Assembly (NCBI GenBank): GCA_947628795.1
Contig: CANRBF010000004.1
Coordinates: forward strand, 1-64,000
Origin: an uncultured Monoglobus sp.
GTDB lineage: Bacteria; Bacillota; Clostridia; Monoglobales; Monoglobaceae
Length of the DNA: 64,000 nucleotides
Direction: 5' to 3'
Shown: positions 18,625 to 26,476 of the stretch, piece after piece
Layout: the number at the start of each line of letters is the position of its first letter
How positions within the stretch are numbered: position 1 is the first letter of the stretch
The notes under the pieces: model-generated
Told to the model about the DNA's origin: nothing
The model's input: only the letters and a program-made list of their open reading frames with translations
Databases searched by the model: none
Made by a program: the position numbers and the translations under genes

Positions 18625-19341
18625 TTATAATCCTTTTCTCCGAGAAAGCCGATCAAACACATAATTATCGTACGCCGCTCTGATCGACGCGCTCTGTCTT
18701 GTGGCGATCGGCAGCCTGATCCCGCTGCGCAAAACGCAAGTTCCGGTCCCCATCTGAGCGATATAATCCATATTTACGACTATACCGCGATTTATTCTTA
18801 AAAAATTTTTATTCATTTTGTTCTGGAGCTCAGTGAACGACATACGTATCTTCAGGCACCGCCCGTCAGCAAGCGTGATATTGACCGAGTGATTGTCGCT
18901 TTCAAGAAGGCATATCTGATCAAGCAGTATCGTATGTCTCTCGGTGCCCGATTTAAGCGTTATGCGCTCCCTGTTTTCGGAGCGCGACTCGGCCAGCCTC
19001 CTGAACGACTCGGTAACGCCCTCGGCTGTTATCGGCTTTACCAGATAGTGAATGGCATAAAGAGAAAAAGCGTCCACCGCAAAGTCGCGGCTGACTGTCA
19101 CAAACACAATGGCCGTGTCGGGAGATATCTCGCGCAGCCGCTTAGCTATGTCAATACCGTTTTCTCCGGGCAGATAAATGTCCAAAAACACTATGTCAAA
19201 CCGCGGATATTCTTTAGCGGCGGCGAGCAGCGACGCGCCGTTTGAAAACACTTCCGCGGTGCGCGTCGGATCCCATGCCGCCAGCGCCGCCTCGAATTGC
19301 TCGCGCTCTCTCAAATCATCGTCGCAAACCGCGATCCTCAT
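18625..19341 (-). CDS. LytTR-family response regulator
   Basis: A 238-residue response regulator. The receiver domain has the acidic pair CDDD near the N-terminus, phosphoacceptor D54 in FLDIYLP and the conserved Lys in HYLVKPI. The C-terminal LytTR DNA-binding domain spans about 130-230 (FLRINRGIVVNMDYI). The start is set at 19341 (MRIAVCDDD), where GGAGGT is correctly spaced; an upstream TTG-type extension would bury the SD. Its own promoter at 19397-19425 is preceded by two 21-bp-spaced direct repeats like those before the giant protease, suggesting self-activation and control of surface proteins. The partner kinase is downstream. Confidence 0.9.
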   Translation of the reverse strand: MRIAVCDDDLREREQFEAALAAWDPTRTAEVFSNGASLLAAAKEYPRFDIVFLDIYLPGENGIDIAKRLREISPDTAIVFVTVSRDFAVDAFSLYAIHYLVKPITAEGVTESFRRLAESRSENRERITLKSGTERHTILLDQICLLESDNHSVNITLADGRCLKIRMSFTELQNKMNKNFLRINRGIVVNMDYIAQMGTGTCVLRSGIRLPIATRQSASIRAAYDNYVFDRLSRRKGL

Positions 19342-19396
19342 ACCGCACACCTCCCAAGATCGTTTAGCGCGCATTTAAGCGCAATAATCCAAAAAT

Positions 19397-19425
19397 ATTA
19401 TAACACAACATTTTGTGGCTTTCAA
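19397..19425 (-). promoter_or_regulatory. Promoter of the LytTR regulator gene
   Basis: Minus strand: -35 TTGAAA (19420-19425), 17-nt spacer, -10 TATAAT (19397-19402). It has the same hexamers and spacing as the giant protease promoter. Confidence 0.7.
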
Positions 19426-19434
19426 TACTTAAAA

Positions 19435-19469
19435 CCCACATTTCACGCTCCAAAACCCGCATTTCACGC
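19435..19469 (-). promoter_or_regulatory. Paired direct repeats upstream of the LytTR regulator promoter
   Basis: On the plus strand, CCCACATTTCACGC (19435-19448) and CCCGCATTTCACGC (19456-19469) are offset by exactly 21 bp and differ at one position. They end 9 bp upstream of the -35. Layout and sequence recall VirR boxes (CCCAGTT-type direct repeats) bound by LytTR proteins. Autoregulation is inferred. Confidence 0.6.
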
Positions 19470-19480
19470 AATCGGGCCGC

Positions 19481-19511
19481 AAAAAAACCGACAAGCGCCG
19501 CTTATCGGTTT
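19481..19511 (-). terminator. Intrinsic terminator of the leftward alr-mazF cluster
   Basis: On the minus strand, a stem CCGATAAGC / GCTTGTCGG (one G-U pair, extended by AAA/TTT) is followed by seven T. It lies 23 bp after the stop of the 157-residue secreted protein gene. Confidence 0.85.
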
Positions 19512-19533
19512 GCAATATTTTATTTTCAATATT

Positions 19534-20007
19534 TTATCTGAACGAATACCCGCCCTTTACCATAATTATCACCTCGTTGCTGGCCTTGAAGCCTCGGCCG
19601 TCGTCGCGCGGGACGATCAGCATATGGTTCGAAGGCATCTCGGTGCCGTCGGGCAGATCGTAACCGTAGGTCGTGTCGGCAATTCCTCCCATTTCGGTGC
19701 CGATTATCACGCCGTTGCCCTTTCGCAAAACAAACTGCGCACCGCCGTCGAATATAACAGTCTGACCGGGATTAACGTTTACCACCGCGAAATTGTCGGA
19801 ATAGGAATCGGACGAGCCCTCGCCCAGCCGCTCCTCGACATACGCCTTAAACTGCGGCACCACTACGTTTACTATGTAGCTTTTGGTAACGACCGGGTCA
19901 TCGGTATCGCCCGGCTCGGCCAGAACCGAGGTCACGCCCAGCAGCGCGGCGATCACCGCCGCGGCAATTATCATTTTAATTATCACACTCTTTGATCCGG
20001 ATCTCAT
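19534..20007 (-). CDS. Small secreted or membrane-tethered protein, unknown function
   Basis: A 157-residue protein that I do not recognise as a named family. An N-terminal basic segment and a hydrophobic helix (about 8-30: VIIKMIIAAAVIAALLGVTSVLA) indicate export or anchoring. The remainder is polar, with short beta-strand-like segments (NVNPGQTVIFDGGAQFVLRK) and a conserved-looking MPSNHMLIVPRDDGRG near the C-terminus. It starts 33 bp after mazF with a strong SD (AAGGAGG) and is last before the terminator at 19481, so it is probably co-transcribed with alr-mazF. A cell-wall role is possible from the alr context, but nothing in the sequence proves it. Confidence 0.7.
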   Translation of the reverse strand: MRSGSKSVIIKMIIAAAVIAALLGVTSVLAEPGDTDDPVVTKSYIVNVVVPQFKAYVEERLGEGSSDSYSDNFAVVNVNPGQTVIFDGGAQFVLRKGNGVIIGTEMGGIADTTYGYDLPDGTEMPSNHMLIVPRDDGRGFKASNEVIIMVKGGYSFR

Positions 20008-20040
20008 AATAATACCTCCTTATGTGATTCCAAACAAATT

Positions 20041-20391
20041 TTATCTGTCGTCAAGTCCGAAACTTATGCTTATGGCGCGGTTGACGCGCGTCATCAGCCT
20101 GTCGTCAAGATGGCCGATTTTTTCTTTAAGTCTGCGTTTGTCTATCGTGCGTATCTGCTCCGCCAGAACCACCGAGTCCTTAGAAAGGCCGTATCCCCCG
20201 GCGTCAAGCTCTATATGGGTGGGCATTTTGGCTTTGTTGAGCTGAGAGGTTATGGCGGTGGCGATAACGGTCGGGCTGTACTTGTTGCCCACGTCGTTTT
20301 GTATTATCAGCACCGGGCGCACTCCGCCCTGCTCAGAGCCCACGACCGGACTCAGATCCGCGTAATAAATGTCTCCGCGTTTTACTACCAA
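20041..20391 (-). CDS. mazF: MazF/PemK-family endoribonuclease toxin
   Basis: A 116-residue MazF-type toxin (EndoA/NdoA-like). It has the N-terminal [19 protein letters not shown] loop with the conserved Arg, the RPVLIIQND strand and TAITSQ core, and a C-terminal SISFGL ending; length matches the family. MazF enzymes cleave single-stranded mRNA at short motifs. In Firmicutes the gene usually follows alr behind a small ribbon-helix-helix antitoxin gene. Here the 122 bp between alr and mazF contain no antitoxin frame. The start is TTG, with an in-frame stop shortly upstream and only a weak, distant SD (GGAG). Inverted repeats flank and include the start codon (see 20383-20485). Confidence 0.9.
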   Translation of the reverse strand: MVVKRGDIYYADLSPVVGSEQGGVRPVLIIQNDVGNKYSPTVIATAITSQLNKAKMPTHIELDAGGYGLSKDSVVLAEQIRTIDKRRLKEKIGHLDDRLMTRVNRAISISFGLDDR

Positions 20392-20485
20392 ATCAATTCA
20401 CACTCCGCAAGTTTAATTTTTCTTAATGCCTTTGGTAGTATTTTATGCCTTAAATCTGTTTTGGTTCGGTCGGCGGAACTTGCGG
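20383..20485 (-). promoter_or_regulatory. Two crossing inverted repeats in the mazF leader
   Basis: A perfect 10-bp pair, TACTACCAAA (20383-20392) / TTTGGTAGTA (20431-20440), includes the mazF TTG start. A perfect 8-bp pair, CCGCAAGT (20405-20412) / ACTTGCGG (20478-20485), places one arm at the mazF SD. The two helices cross, so in mRNA they would be alternatives or a pseudoknot. Translational control is an inference; DNA operator function is also possible. Confidence 0.5.
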
Positions 20486-20513
20486 TGACGAAACGCCGAC
20501 GCCTATGTACAGA

Positions 20514-21716
20514 TCAAGTTTTTATCGGGCTGTCAAGCAGGTAGTTGTGAACGTCTGTCACACGTCCTCCTTTAAGATAGACCCGAGGCACTCTCTTTCC
20601 AATGACACAAAGGATCTCGTAATTGATCGTTCCCATAATCCCGGCTATCTCCTCTATGGGAAGCTCGCTTCCCGCGGAGTCTTTGCCGAAGAGTACGGCC
20701 TCGTCACCGATACTGATATTATTGACATCGGTGACGTCTATCATACATTGGTCCATGCAAATTGTTCCGATTTGGGGGCATTTTTTTCCGCCCGCAATCA
20801 CCTCGACCTTTCCCGACAAAAGCCGCGAGTATCCGTCGGCGTATCCGATAGACACGGTGGCCACTTTGGTCGGCTTTTCGGTGATATACTTTCTTCCGTA
20901 GCTGACCGACGCGCCCGATCCCACGGTTTTGACGTTTGTTATTTTCGCCTTGAGCGACATGGCGGGGCGCAGCTTTAATATGTTTTTATCGACGAAATCG
21001 CTCGGCATCAGGCCGTATAAAATGATCCCGGGGCGCACCATGTCCATGTGATATTCGGGAAAGCGCATAAGACCCGCACTGTTGCAGCAATGGCGCAGAT
21101 TTATTTTCACGCCGCGCTCTTTGAGCTTTTCGCAAAGCTCGGAAAAGCGTTCGAACTGCTGTTTTGTATACTCGTCGTCATCGTCGTCGGCCACTGAAAA
21201 ATGCGTGAATATTCCGTCTATCTCAAGATTCGGAAGCTTGGATATCCGCTCGATCTCCTCGACAGTCGCTCGTTTCGCTGCCTCGTCGCCGCAGTACCTG
21301 AACCCCACTCTGCCCATGCCTGTGTCGATCTTGATATGTATTTTTCCGATCTTATCAAGGCGCGCGCCCGCGTCGGACACCGCCTTAGCCATCTCAAAGG
21401 TGTAGCAGTTGGGCATTATGTCCTTTTCTATAAGCTCCTCGGCGTAGCTTGTGTCGGTGTAGCCCAAGATAAGCACCGGAGTTGTTATCCCGCACTTGCG
21501 TATCTGGATGGCCTCGTCGATAAAAGCGACCGCCAGAGCGTCGGCTCCGCTGTCGATCATGGTCTTGGCCGCCTCGAGATAGCCGTGGCCGTAGCCGTCG
21601 GCCTTGACGACCGCCATGATCTTGGTGTTGTCTCCCACGTGGGCGCGTATGGCGCTCATGTTTTCGGATATCGCGTCCAGGTCGATCTCGGCCCAGGCGC
21701 GCTTTTCGTTATTCAT
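20514..21716 (-). CDS. alr: Alanine racemase
   Basis: A 400-residue PLP enzyme interconverting L- and D-alanine for peptidoglycan. The PLP lysine is K38 in MAVVKADGYGHG. The second catalytic tyrosine lies in SIGYADGYSR, and the C-terminal CMDQCMIDVT segment is typical. It starts 30 bp after the AcpS-NnrD gene with a G-rich SD (AGGGGGAG), and mazF follows. The acpS-nnr-alr-mazF order is common in Firmicutes, which supports all four assignments. Confidence 0.95.
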   Translation of the reverse strand: MNNEKRAWAEIDLDAISENMSAIRAHVGDNTKIMAVVKADGYGHGYLEAAKTMIDSGADALAVAFIDEAIQIRKCGITTPVLILGYTDTSYAEELIEKDIMPNCYTFEMAKAVSDAGARLDKIGKIHIKIDTGMGRVGFRYCGDEAAKRATVEEIERISKLPNLEIDGIFTHFSVADDDDDEYTKQQFERFSELCEKLKERGVKINLRHCCNSAGLMRFPEYHMDMVRPGIILYGLMPSDFVDKNILKLRPAMSLKAKITNVKTVGSGASVSYGRKYITEKPTKVATVSIGYADGYSRLLSGKVEVIAGGKKCPQIGTICMDQCMIDVTDVNNISIGDEAVLFGKDSAGSELPIEEIAGIMGTINYEILCVIGKRVPRVYLKGGRVTDVHNYLLDSPIKT

Positions 21717-21746
21717 AATAAGCTCCCCCTATTTGCTCGGCGGCCG

Positions 21747-22994
21747 TTATTCCGCGTTTGATATCATTCTGAGCGTTTTGGGTATCCGCTCGCAAAGGTC
21801 GGTCGCCAGGATCCCGCGATCGCCTATGTCGCACCTCGCCAGGTCGCCCGCCGCTCCGTGAACGAAGGCGCCCAGGACAGCCGCATCGAAGCTCTCGAGA
21901 CCCTGTCCCATCAGGCTGCCTATTATTCCCGAAAGCGCGTCGCCCATGCCGCCGCTCGCCATCGCCTCGCTGCCCGAGTTGTTGACTCTCAGCTTGCCGC
22001 TGGGCGAGGCTATCACCGTATTTTTGCCCTTTAGTACCACGGTCACGCCGTATTCTTTTGCGAATTCCGCCGCTACGCCGCTGCGGTCGTTCTGCACCGC
22101 CTCGATCGGCTCGCCCGTCAGGCGGCTCATCTCTCCCGGGTGGGGCGTTATAACGACGCTGCACGACATGCGGTTCTTATGCTTTCTGAGTATGTCAAGA
22201 TTTTCCGAGATAACGTTCAGCGCGTCGGCGTCAAGCACCATGTCGGTCGAGCCGTTTAAGAGCGAGTCGATAAGCTTCGGCATATCGCCGTTGCGCGACA
22301 GACCGGGGCCGAAAACGCAGACGTCGGCGCGGCTGAGGCGCCTTTTTATCTCGCCCAGAGCGTCCAGGCTCAGCGTGCCGTCGCTCAGCTCGGGCAGAGG
22401 CGCGGTCATCGCCTCGGTCAGTTTTACAGCGGCTATGGGCTGCTGCGACTTAGGCACGCCCACCGTCACAAGTCCGCTGCCGCATCTGAGCGCTCCCAGA
22501 GCCGCAAGACACGGCGCGCCGCTCATTCCCGGGCTCCCGCCCACTATCACTACCTTGCCGCAGTCGCTCTTATTGGCCTCGGGCGCTCTGCGCGGGATCA
22601 GGCGGGCGTAATAGTCTATCCCCTCATAAAAGGGCAGACCCGTGCCGGGGATATTTTCGGAAATATACACCGCCGCGACCGCCACTGTGTCGGAATGGGA
22701 TATGCTCACCGAGGCGTTTATCCTCACGCCTCCGAATTTTATGTAGGGCATGCCAAGCTCATCGTGGCAGATCTCGATATCAGACATATCAAAGTTGCGC
22801 ACTCCGGTGCCGAGGGCCTTGGAGAACGCCTCCTTTGCCGCGAAATGCCCCGCCACCGATTCGTAAAACTTCTTGGCGGCGGCCTTTGATGTGAAATACT
22901 CGGTCTCGCCGTCGGTAAACATGCGGCGAATAAACATTTCAAGGTTTTTCATATCCCTAAAGCGTGATATTTCGATAATGTCAATTCCTATCAT
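21747..22994 (-). CDS. Fused holo-ACP synthase and ADP-dependent NAD(P)H-hydrate dehydratase
   Basis: A 415-residue two-domain protein. Residues 1 to about 122 are AcpS, which moves phosphopantetheine from CoA to acyl carrier protein: GIDIIEISRF at the start and HFAAKEAFSKALGTG with the Mg-binding Glu. From about 135 to 415 it is an NnrD (YjeF C-terminal) ATP/ADP-dependent dehydratase repairing hydrated NAD(P)H: VVIVGGSPGMSGAP, VITPHPGEMSRLTG and the nucleotide motif GGMGDALSGIIG. The usual NnrE epimerase half is absent; in most Firmicutes nnr is a separate bifunctional NnrE-NnrD gene next to acpS. The frame is continuous through the join (about residue 125-140), with no stop or second SD. 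SD AGGAGA. Confidence 0.88.
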   Translation of the reverse strand: MIGIDIIEISRFRDMKNLEMFIRRMFTDGETEYFTSKAAAKKFYESVAGHFAAKEAFSKALGTGVRNFDMSDIEICHDELGMPYIKFGGVRINASVSISHSDTVAVAAVYISENIPGTGLPFYEGIDYYARLIPRRAPEANKSDCGKVVIVGGSPGMSGAPCLAALGALRCGSGLVTVGVPKSQQPIAAVKLTEAMTAPLPELSDGTLSLDALGEIKRRLSRADVCVFGPGLSRNGDMPKLIDSLLNGSTDMVLDADALNVISENLDILRKHKNRMSCSVVITPHPGEMSRLTGEPIEAVQNDRSGVAAEFAKEYGVTVVLKGKNTVIASPSGKLRVNNSGSEAMASGGMGDALSGIIGSLMGQGLESFDAAVLGAFVHGAAGDLARCDIGDRGILATDLCERIPKTLRMISNAE

Positions 22995-23040
22995 AATCTA
23001 TCTTCTCCTATCATACTTTGTCTTGCGGCTCATATTATTT

Positions 23041-23571
23041 TTATTTATTCAAAAACACTTTTCTCGGCGCTGTCGCCTTGAAACACTCGAGGATCTTGTC
23101 ATTCGGATTAAACAGCAGCAGCCGTCCGCTTCCGTTCTCGGTGTACGCCGCGAAATAAACATCGTCGGCGTCCTTGTCGGCGCAGGCGTATATTTTTTTG
23201 AGACCCGGATTGTTCATGTAACGGTTAAAGTCGTCGTGGCTCCTGTGGGCAAGTATTTCCATGTCGTTTATGTCAAAGCTCGTGACGCGCTTTCTGCGCC
23301 TCGCGTTTATTACCGCGTCAACGTCAAGCTCTCCCGCCGTAAACGCGTACTCGTACTCCATGTTGGTCGAGGTTATCAGAAGATACAGCGCGTAAATAAT
23401 GCCGACCACGATTATCAGCATAAACATGCCGACAAACGGCATGAACGCGCTGAGAGCGCCAAGCGCCGCTATTATCACCAGCGCGCCAACTATGCTCAGA
23501 ACTATTTTCAGATAGTCGCCGCCGTCCTTCTTTTTCTTGACCAGTTGTTCCGCGAACAGATCCATGTCCAT
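23041..23571 (-). CDS. Small two-helix membrane protein (DUF6106-like)
   Basis: A 176-residue protein. A charged N-terminus (EQLVKKKKDGG) is followed by two adjacent hydrophobic segments (about 20-45 and 48-68), then a soluble tail of about 105 residues with DVDAVINARRRKR and HRSHDDFNRYMNNPG. It matches my memory of the DUF6106 family of clostridial small membrane proteins; no function is known to me. It lies between the RCC1 protein gene and acpS-nnrD, same strand, with SD AGGAGAG. Confidence 0.7.
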   Translation of the reverse strand: MDMDLFAEQLVKKKKDGGDYLKIVLSIVGALVIIAALGALSAFMPFVGMFMLIIVVGIIYALYLLITSTNMEYEYAFTAGELDVDAVINARRRKRVTSFDINDMEILAHRSHDDFNRYMNNPGLKKIYACADKDADDVYFAAYTENGSGRLLLFNPNDKILECFKATAPRKVFLNK

Positions 23572-23626
23572 AAGTTTTCTCTCCTATTCATTTTCATAAT
23601 ATTATATTTACAAAATTTATGCAAAG

Positions 23627-25294
23627 CTATTCGTTAAACTGTATATTCTCGGGGCCTATGTTATCCGCGGGCTCCGACATTAAATCAAGCTGCTTTTGGC
23701 TGTTGTTGCCCACGGCTAAGATCGACTCGCCGGGCGACAGCGACAGACCCAGCGAATGTGAATTGCCGCAGGCGACCGCGATAACGCCGTCCCAGAAGCC
23801 CAGAGAGCCTTGGTTCACGGAGTTGTCACCCACGGACACGGCATTGCCGTCTGTGCCGCAGTACACGATATATCCCGAGCCCACAGCCGCCGAGACCGCG
23901 TCTTTTATCCCCGACGCGTTTTTCTGGCCGTAGCTGTCGTCGCCCAGAACGACCGCGCTTCCGTCATATTTTATAAGCACGGTGTTCTTCTCGCCGGTGG
24001 CGACGCGCAGCACGTTTTTTTCGCCCTCAACGTCACACTGACCGTACTCGTTCCAGCCCGTCGCCAGCACAGTGCCGTCGCTTTTGAGGCCGATAGTGTG
24101 ATTGCCGGCGGCGGCGACCTGAACTATGTCGTCCCACTCCTGCACGTCGCACTGGCCGTAGTTATTGTTGCCTCTCGCTATCACGCGGCCGTTTGCTTTA
24201 AGGCCGACCGTGTGGCCCTCTCCGGTCGATACCGCCACAATATCGGTCCAGCCCGAAACGTCGCACTGGCCGTACTCGTTGTCTCCGCAGGCCGTGAGAT
24301 AGCCGTCATATGTCATTCCGACCGTATGGTTGCCCCCGGCGGACACCGCGATCATCTTTGTCCAATCGCCCGTGTTGCATTGGCCGCTGCCGTTGTCGCC
24401 GTATGCGGCCACCGTGCCGTTTTTCCGCGCGGCGACACTGTGGTTATACCCGGCCGATATCAGCCTGCCTCCCGCGTTTAATATGCTTCTCATGTTTGAC
24501 AAGCTGCGCTTGTAGTCCCCGCACTCGTGGAAATATTTCAGCGCCTCGCCGTACTCTCCGATATTCATATAGGAAAGCGCGGCGCAGTATTTTATCTCTT
24601 TGCCGTCGTTTCCCGAGAAATTGTATTTCTCGTCCAGAGCCGCCAGCGAAGGCGCGGCCGCGGCATAGTCGCGGTTTATGTAAAGATTCATCGCCTGCTT
24701 AAACGCGCCGCTCCTGACCGAGAAGTGCCGCGCCGCCGCGCCGCCGCCGAAAATCAGCGCCGCCGCGCAAGCTATGACAGCCGCGATAATCACAAGCTTT
24801 CGGTTTTCGGACATCAGCTTTTTTTGAGGCTTTTTTTCGGAATTTTTGTCTTTTATCTCCTTTGTCAGCCTCAGGCGCAGCCATTCCTCGCCAAGCGCCT
24901 CCTCGGACACTATATCGTCCGCCAGGCTTTGATTCGGATTGACCCACGATGTTCCGTCCTCAAACAGCACCTTCGCCACCTCGACGAAAACCGACCGCGT
25001 GAGCTCGGGCACTTCATTAATCTGCTCCTGCCCGAACAGCGTTCCGGGCCTCGCGTTGACGTTGACGTAGGGCAGGTTCTTGAGCTGCACGCAAAGATTC
25101 AGATCATTGTCGAAGCAGCCCACGTTGAAGTAGGCCGAGCGTACATTACTGCCGCAGTTGTTGTACAGCTTGAGGCGCAGCGCGGTCTTGCCGCCCGCCT
25201 CTTTCAGCACCTCGCTGGTGTCGATATAGATAGGCGCGTTACCTCGGTTCTCGTATTCGGTTTTCTTTATTGTTTTATATGTAACATCAGCCAT
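23627..25294 (-). CDS. Membrane-anchored RCC1-repeat protein
   Basis: A 555-residue protein in three parts. Residues 1-145 are cytoplasmic and beta-rich, with no recognised enzyme motif. A single hydrophobic helix spans about 167-187, and then a short helical repeat region (AAAPSLAALDEKYNF, YMNIGEYGEALKYFHECG) looks TPR-like. From about 278 to the end there are six or more RCC1-type repeats with the pattern ISAGxNHTVGLKxDGTVxAxGxNxYGQCD, which build a beta-propeller. RCC1 propellers usually mediate binding. Outward or inward orientation of the propeller cannot be decided from the sequence. It heads the leftward cluster; SD AAAGGTGA. Confidence 0.82.
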   Translation of the reverse strand: MADVTYKTIKKTEYENRGNAPIYIDTSEVLKEAGGKTALRLKLYNNCGSNVRSAYFNVGCFDNDLNLCVQLKNLPYVNVNARPGTLFGQEQINEVPELTRSVFVEVAKVLFEDGTSWVNPNQSLADDIVSEEALGEEWLRLRLTKEIKDKNSEKKPQKKLMSENRKLVIIAAVIACAAALIFGGGAAARHFSVRSGAFKQAMNLYINRDYAAAAPSLAALDEKYNFSGNDGKEIKYCAALSYMNIGEYGEALKYFHECGDYKRSLSNMRSILNAGGRLISAGYNHSVAARKNGTVAAYGDNGSGQCNTGDWTKMIAVSAGGNHTVGMTYDGYLTACGDNEYGQCDVSGWTDIVAVSTGEGHTVGLKANGRVIARGNNNYGQCDVQEWDDIVQVAAAGNHTIGLKSDGTVLATGWNEYGQCDVEGEKNVLRVATGEKNTVLIKYDGSAVVLGDDSYGQKNASGIKDAVSAAVGSGYIVYCGTDGNAVSVGDNSVNQGSLGFWDGVIAVACGNSHSLGLSLSPGESILAVGNNSQKQLDLMSEPADNIGPENIQFNE

Positions 25295-25395
25295 TTGATC
25301 ACCTTTGATTTACAATACTACAGAATAATTATACTACAAAGTCGGACAAAAAACATTACGATTCTGTTAATAGTATAATACAAAACAAAAACAAT

Positions 25396-25424
25396 TTGAC
25401 AATATACAATATATTGTGTATCAT
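25396..25424 (+). promoter_or_regulatory. Nitroreductase promoter with palindromic operator in the spacer
   Basis: -35 TTGACA (25396-25401), 17-nt spacer, -10 TATCAT (25419-25424). The spacer contains a perfect 12-bp palindrome ACAATATATTGT (25406-25417), where a dimeric repressor would block RNA polymerase. The repressor gene is not in the window. Confidence 0.75.
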
Positions 25425-25457
25425 TATAAAAGAGACATTTTTAAAAGGAGCGATATT

Positions 25458-26006
25458 ATGAATGTAATTGACGCGATCAAAGGACGCAGAAGCATCAGGA
25501 AATTCAAACAACAGGATGTTCCGCAAAAGGACATCGAAACGATCATAGACGCCGCGCGCTACGCCGCGAGCGGAGCCAACATGCAGCCGATCAAGTACGC
25601 GGTGATGCGGAATCACAGGGAGGTCTATCCCTGCACCAAATGGGCGGGCTATCTGACCGATTGGGACCCGGCCGAGAACGAGCGGCCGCTATGCTACATA
25701 GCGATCCTGGGCGATGCGGGCATAAAAAAGACGTTCGAGCCCGATGCGGGCGCGGCGGTCACGACCATGATGCTTGCGGCGCACGAAATGGGGCTCGGCA
25801 CCTGCTGGCTGGGCGCCATCGACAGGGCGAAGCTCAAGGAAATGCTCGGCACCGAGCACGAGGTTTTGTACCTACTGGCGGTGGGCTATCCCGCGCAGCA
25901 AAGCCGCGCCTTTGACGAGACAGACGGAAACATAAAATATTACGAGGACGAAAACGGAATAATAAACGTCCCCAAACGCCCGATGAATGAAGTAGTGATT
26001 AATTAA
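25458..26006 (+). CDS. Nitroreductase-family flavoprotein
   Basis: A 182-residue FMN-dependent oxidoreductase of the nitroreductase family. The N-terminus IKGRRSIRKFKQQDV carries the FMN-phosphate-binding Arg/Ser pattern. AARYAASGANMQP is the usual second motif, and GLGTCWLGAIDRAKL is the C-terminal FMN-contact segment. The start is taken at 25458, where AAGGAG is well spaced; an upstream extension would run into the promoter. It stands alone on this strand with its own operator-like promoter. The physiological substrate cannot be told from sequence; the family reduces nitro- and quinone-type compounds. Confidence 0.9.
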   Translation: MNVIDAIKGRRSIRKFKQQDVPQKDIETIIDAARYAASGANMQPIKYAVMRNHREVYPCTKWAGYLTDWDPAENERPLCYIAILGDAGIKKTFEPDAGAAVTTMMLAAHEMGLGTCWLGAIDRAKLKEMLGTEHEVLYLLAVGYPAQQSRAFDETDGNIKYYEDENGIINVPKRPMNEVVIN

Positions 26007-26009
26007 TAG

Positions 26010-26440
26010 GATCCCCCCTCAGTCACCTTCGGTGACAGCTCCCCCAAGGGGGCGCCTAATATCTGCCTCTCCCCCGAGGGGGCGCCTATTTTCTGCCTCC
26101 TCCCGGGAGGAGGTGGCTGCGGCTTGTCCGCAGACGGAGGTGGGAACGTAGGAATTAGCGATTAGTAAATAGTGATTACGCGGAGTTGATTTGGCGAAAT
26201 TCATTCGCATATTCCCGCGAACGTATGTGTTAGGCTCTCCCCAAGGGGCGAGGCAAACGGGCAGGCTGCGGCCGGAGCCGCGCAGCGGGTTCGTGGCACT
26301 AACGTATTCCGATTGCACAAATAAACGAGGCCATAAATCATTAAATCATCTAGGACATGTGAGGTCGTCCGCCCCTACGAACGTAGCGATTAGCGATTAG
26401 TAAATAGTAAATAGAAACGGGCGGCATATTGCCGCCCGTG
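26010..26440. repeat. Large composite block of interspersed repeats
   Basis: Directly after the nitroreductase stop lie: CCCCCTCAGTC-ACCTTCGGTGA-CAGCTCCCCC; a second AGGGGG-type arm; CCTCCTCCCGGGAGGAGG with inner hairpin CTGCGGCTTGTCCGCAG; AACGTAGGAATTAGCGATTAG short-repeat modules (26150 and 26385); a GGCTCTCCCCAAGGGGCGAGG copy; and GGGCGGCATATTGCCGCCC (26418-26438). Part of the middle (26176-26340) has no obvious module. No coding gene is supported. Confidence 0.75.
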
Positions 26441-26476
26441 GTTTAATTGATTAGGCTCTCAGAGCATCTCGCAAAA

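Noticed and set aside
26010-26440. Insertion sequence or transposase remnant
   Set aside because: No transposase-like frame; the block consists of short palindromic modules.
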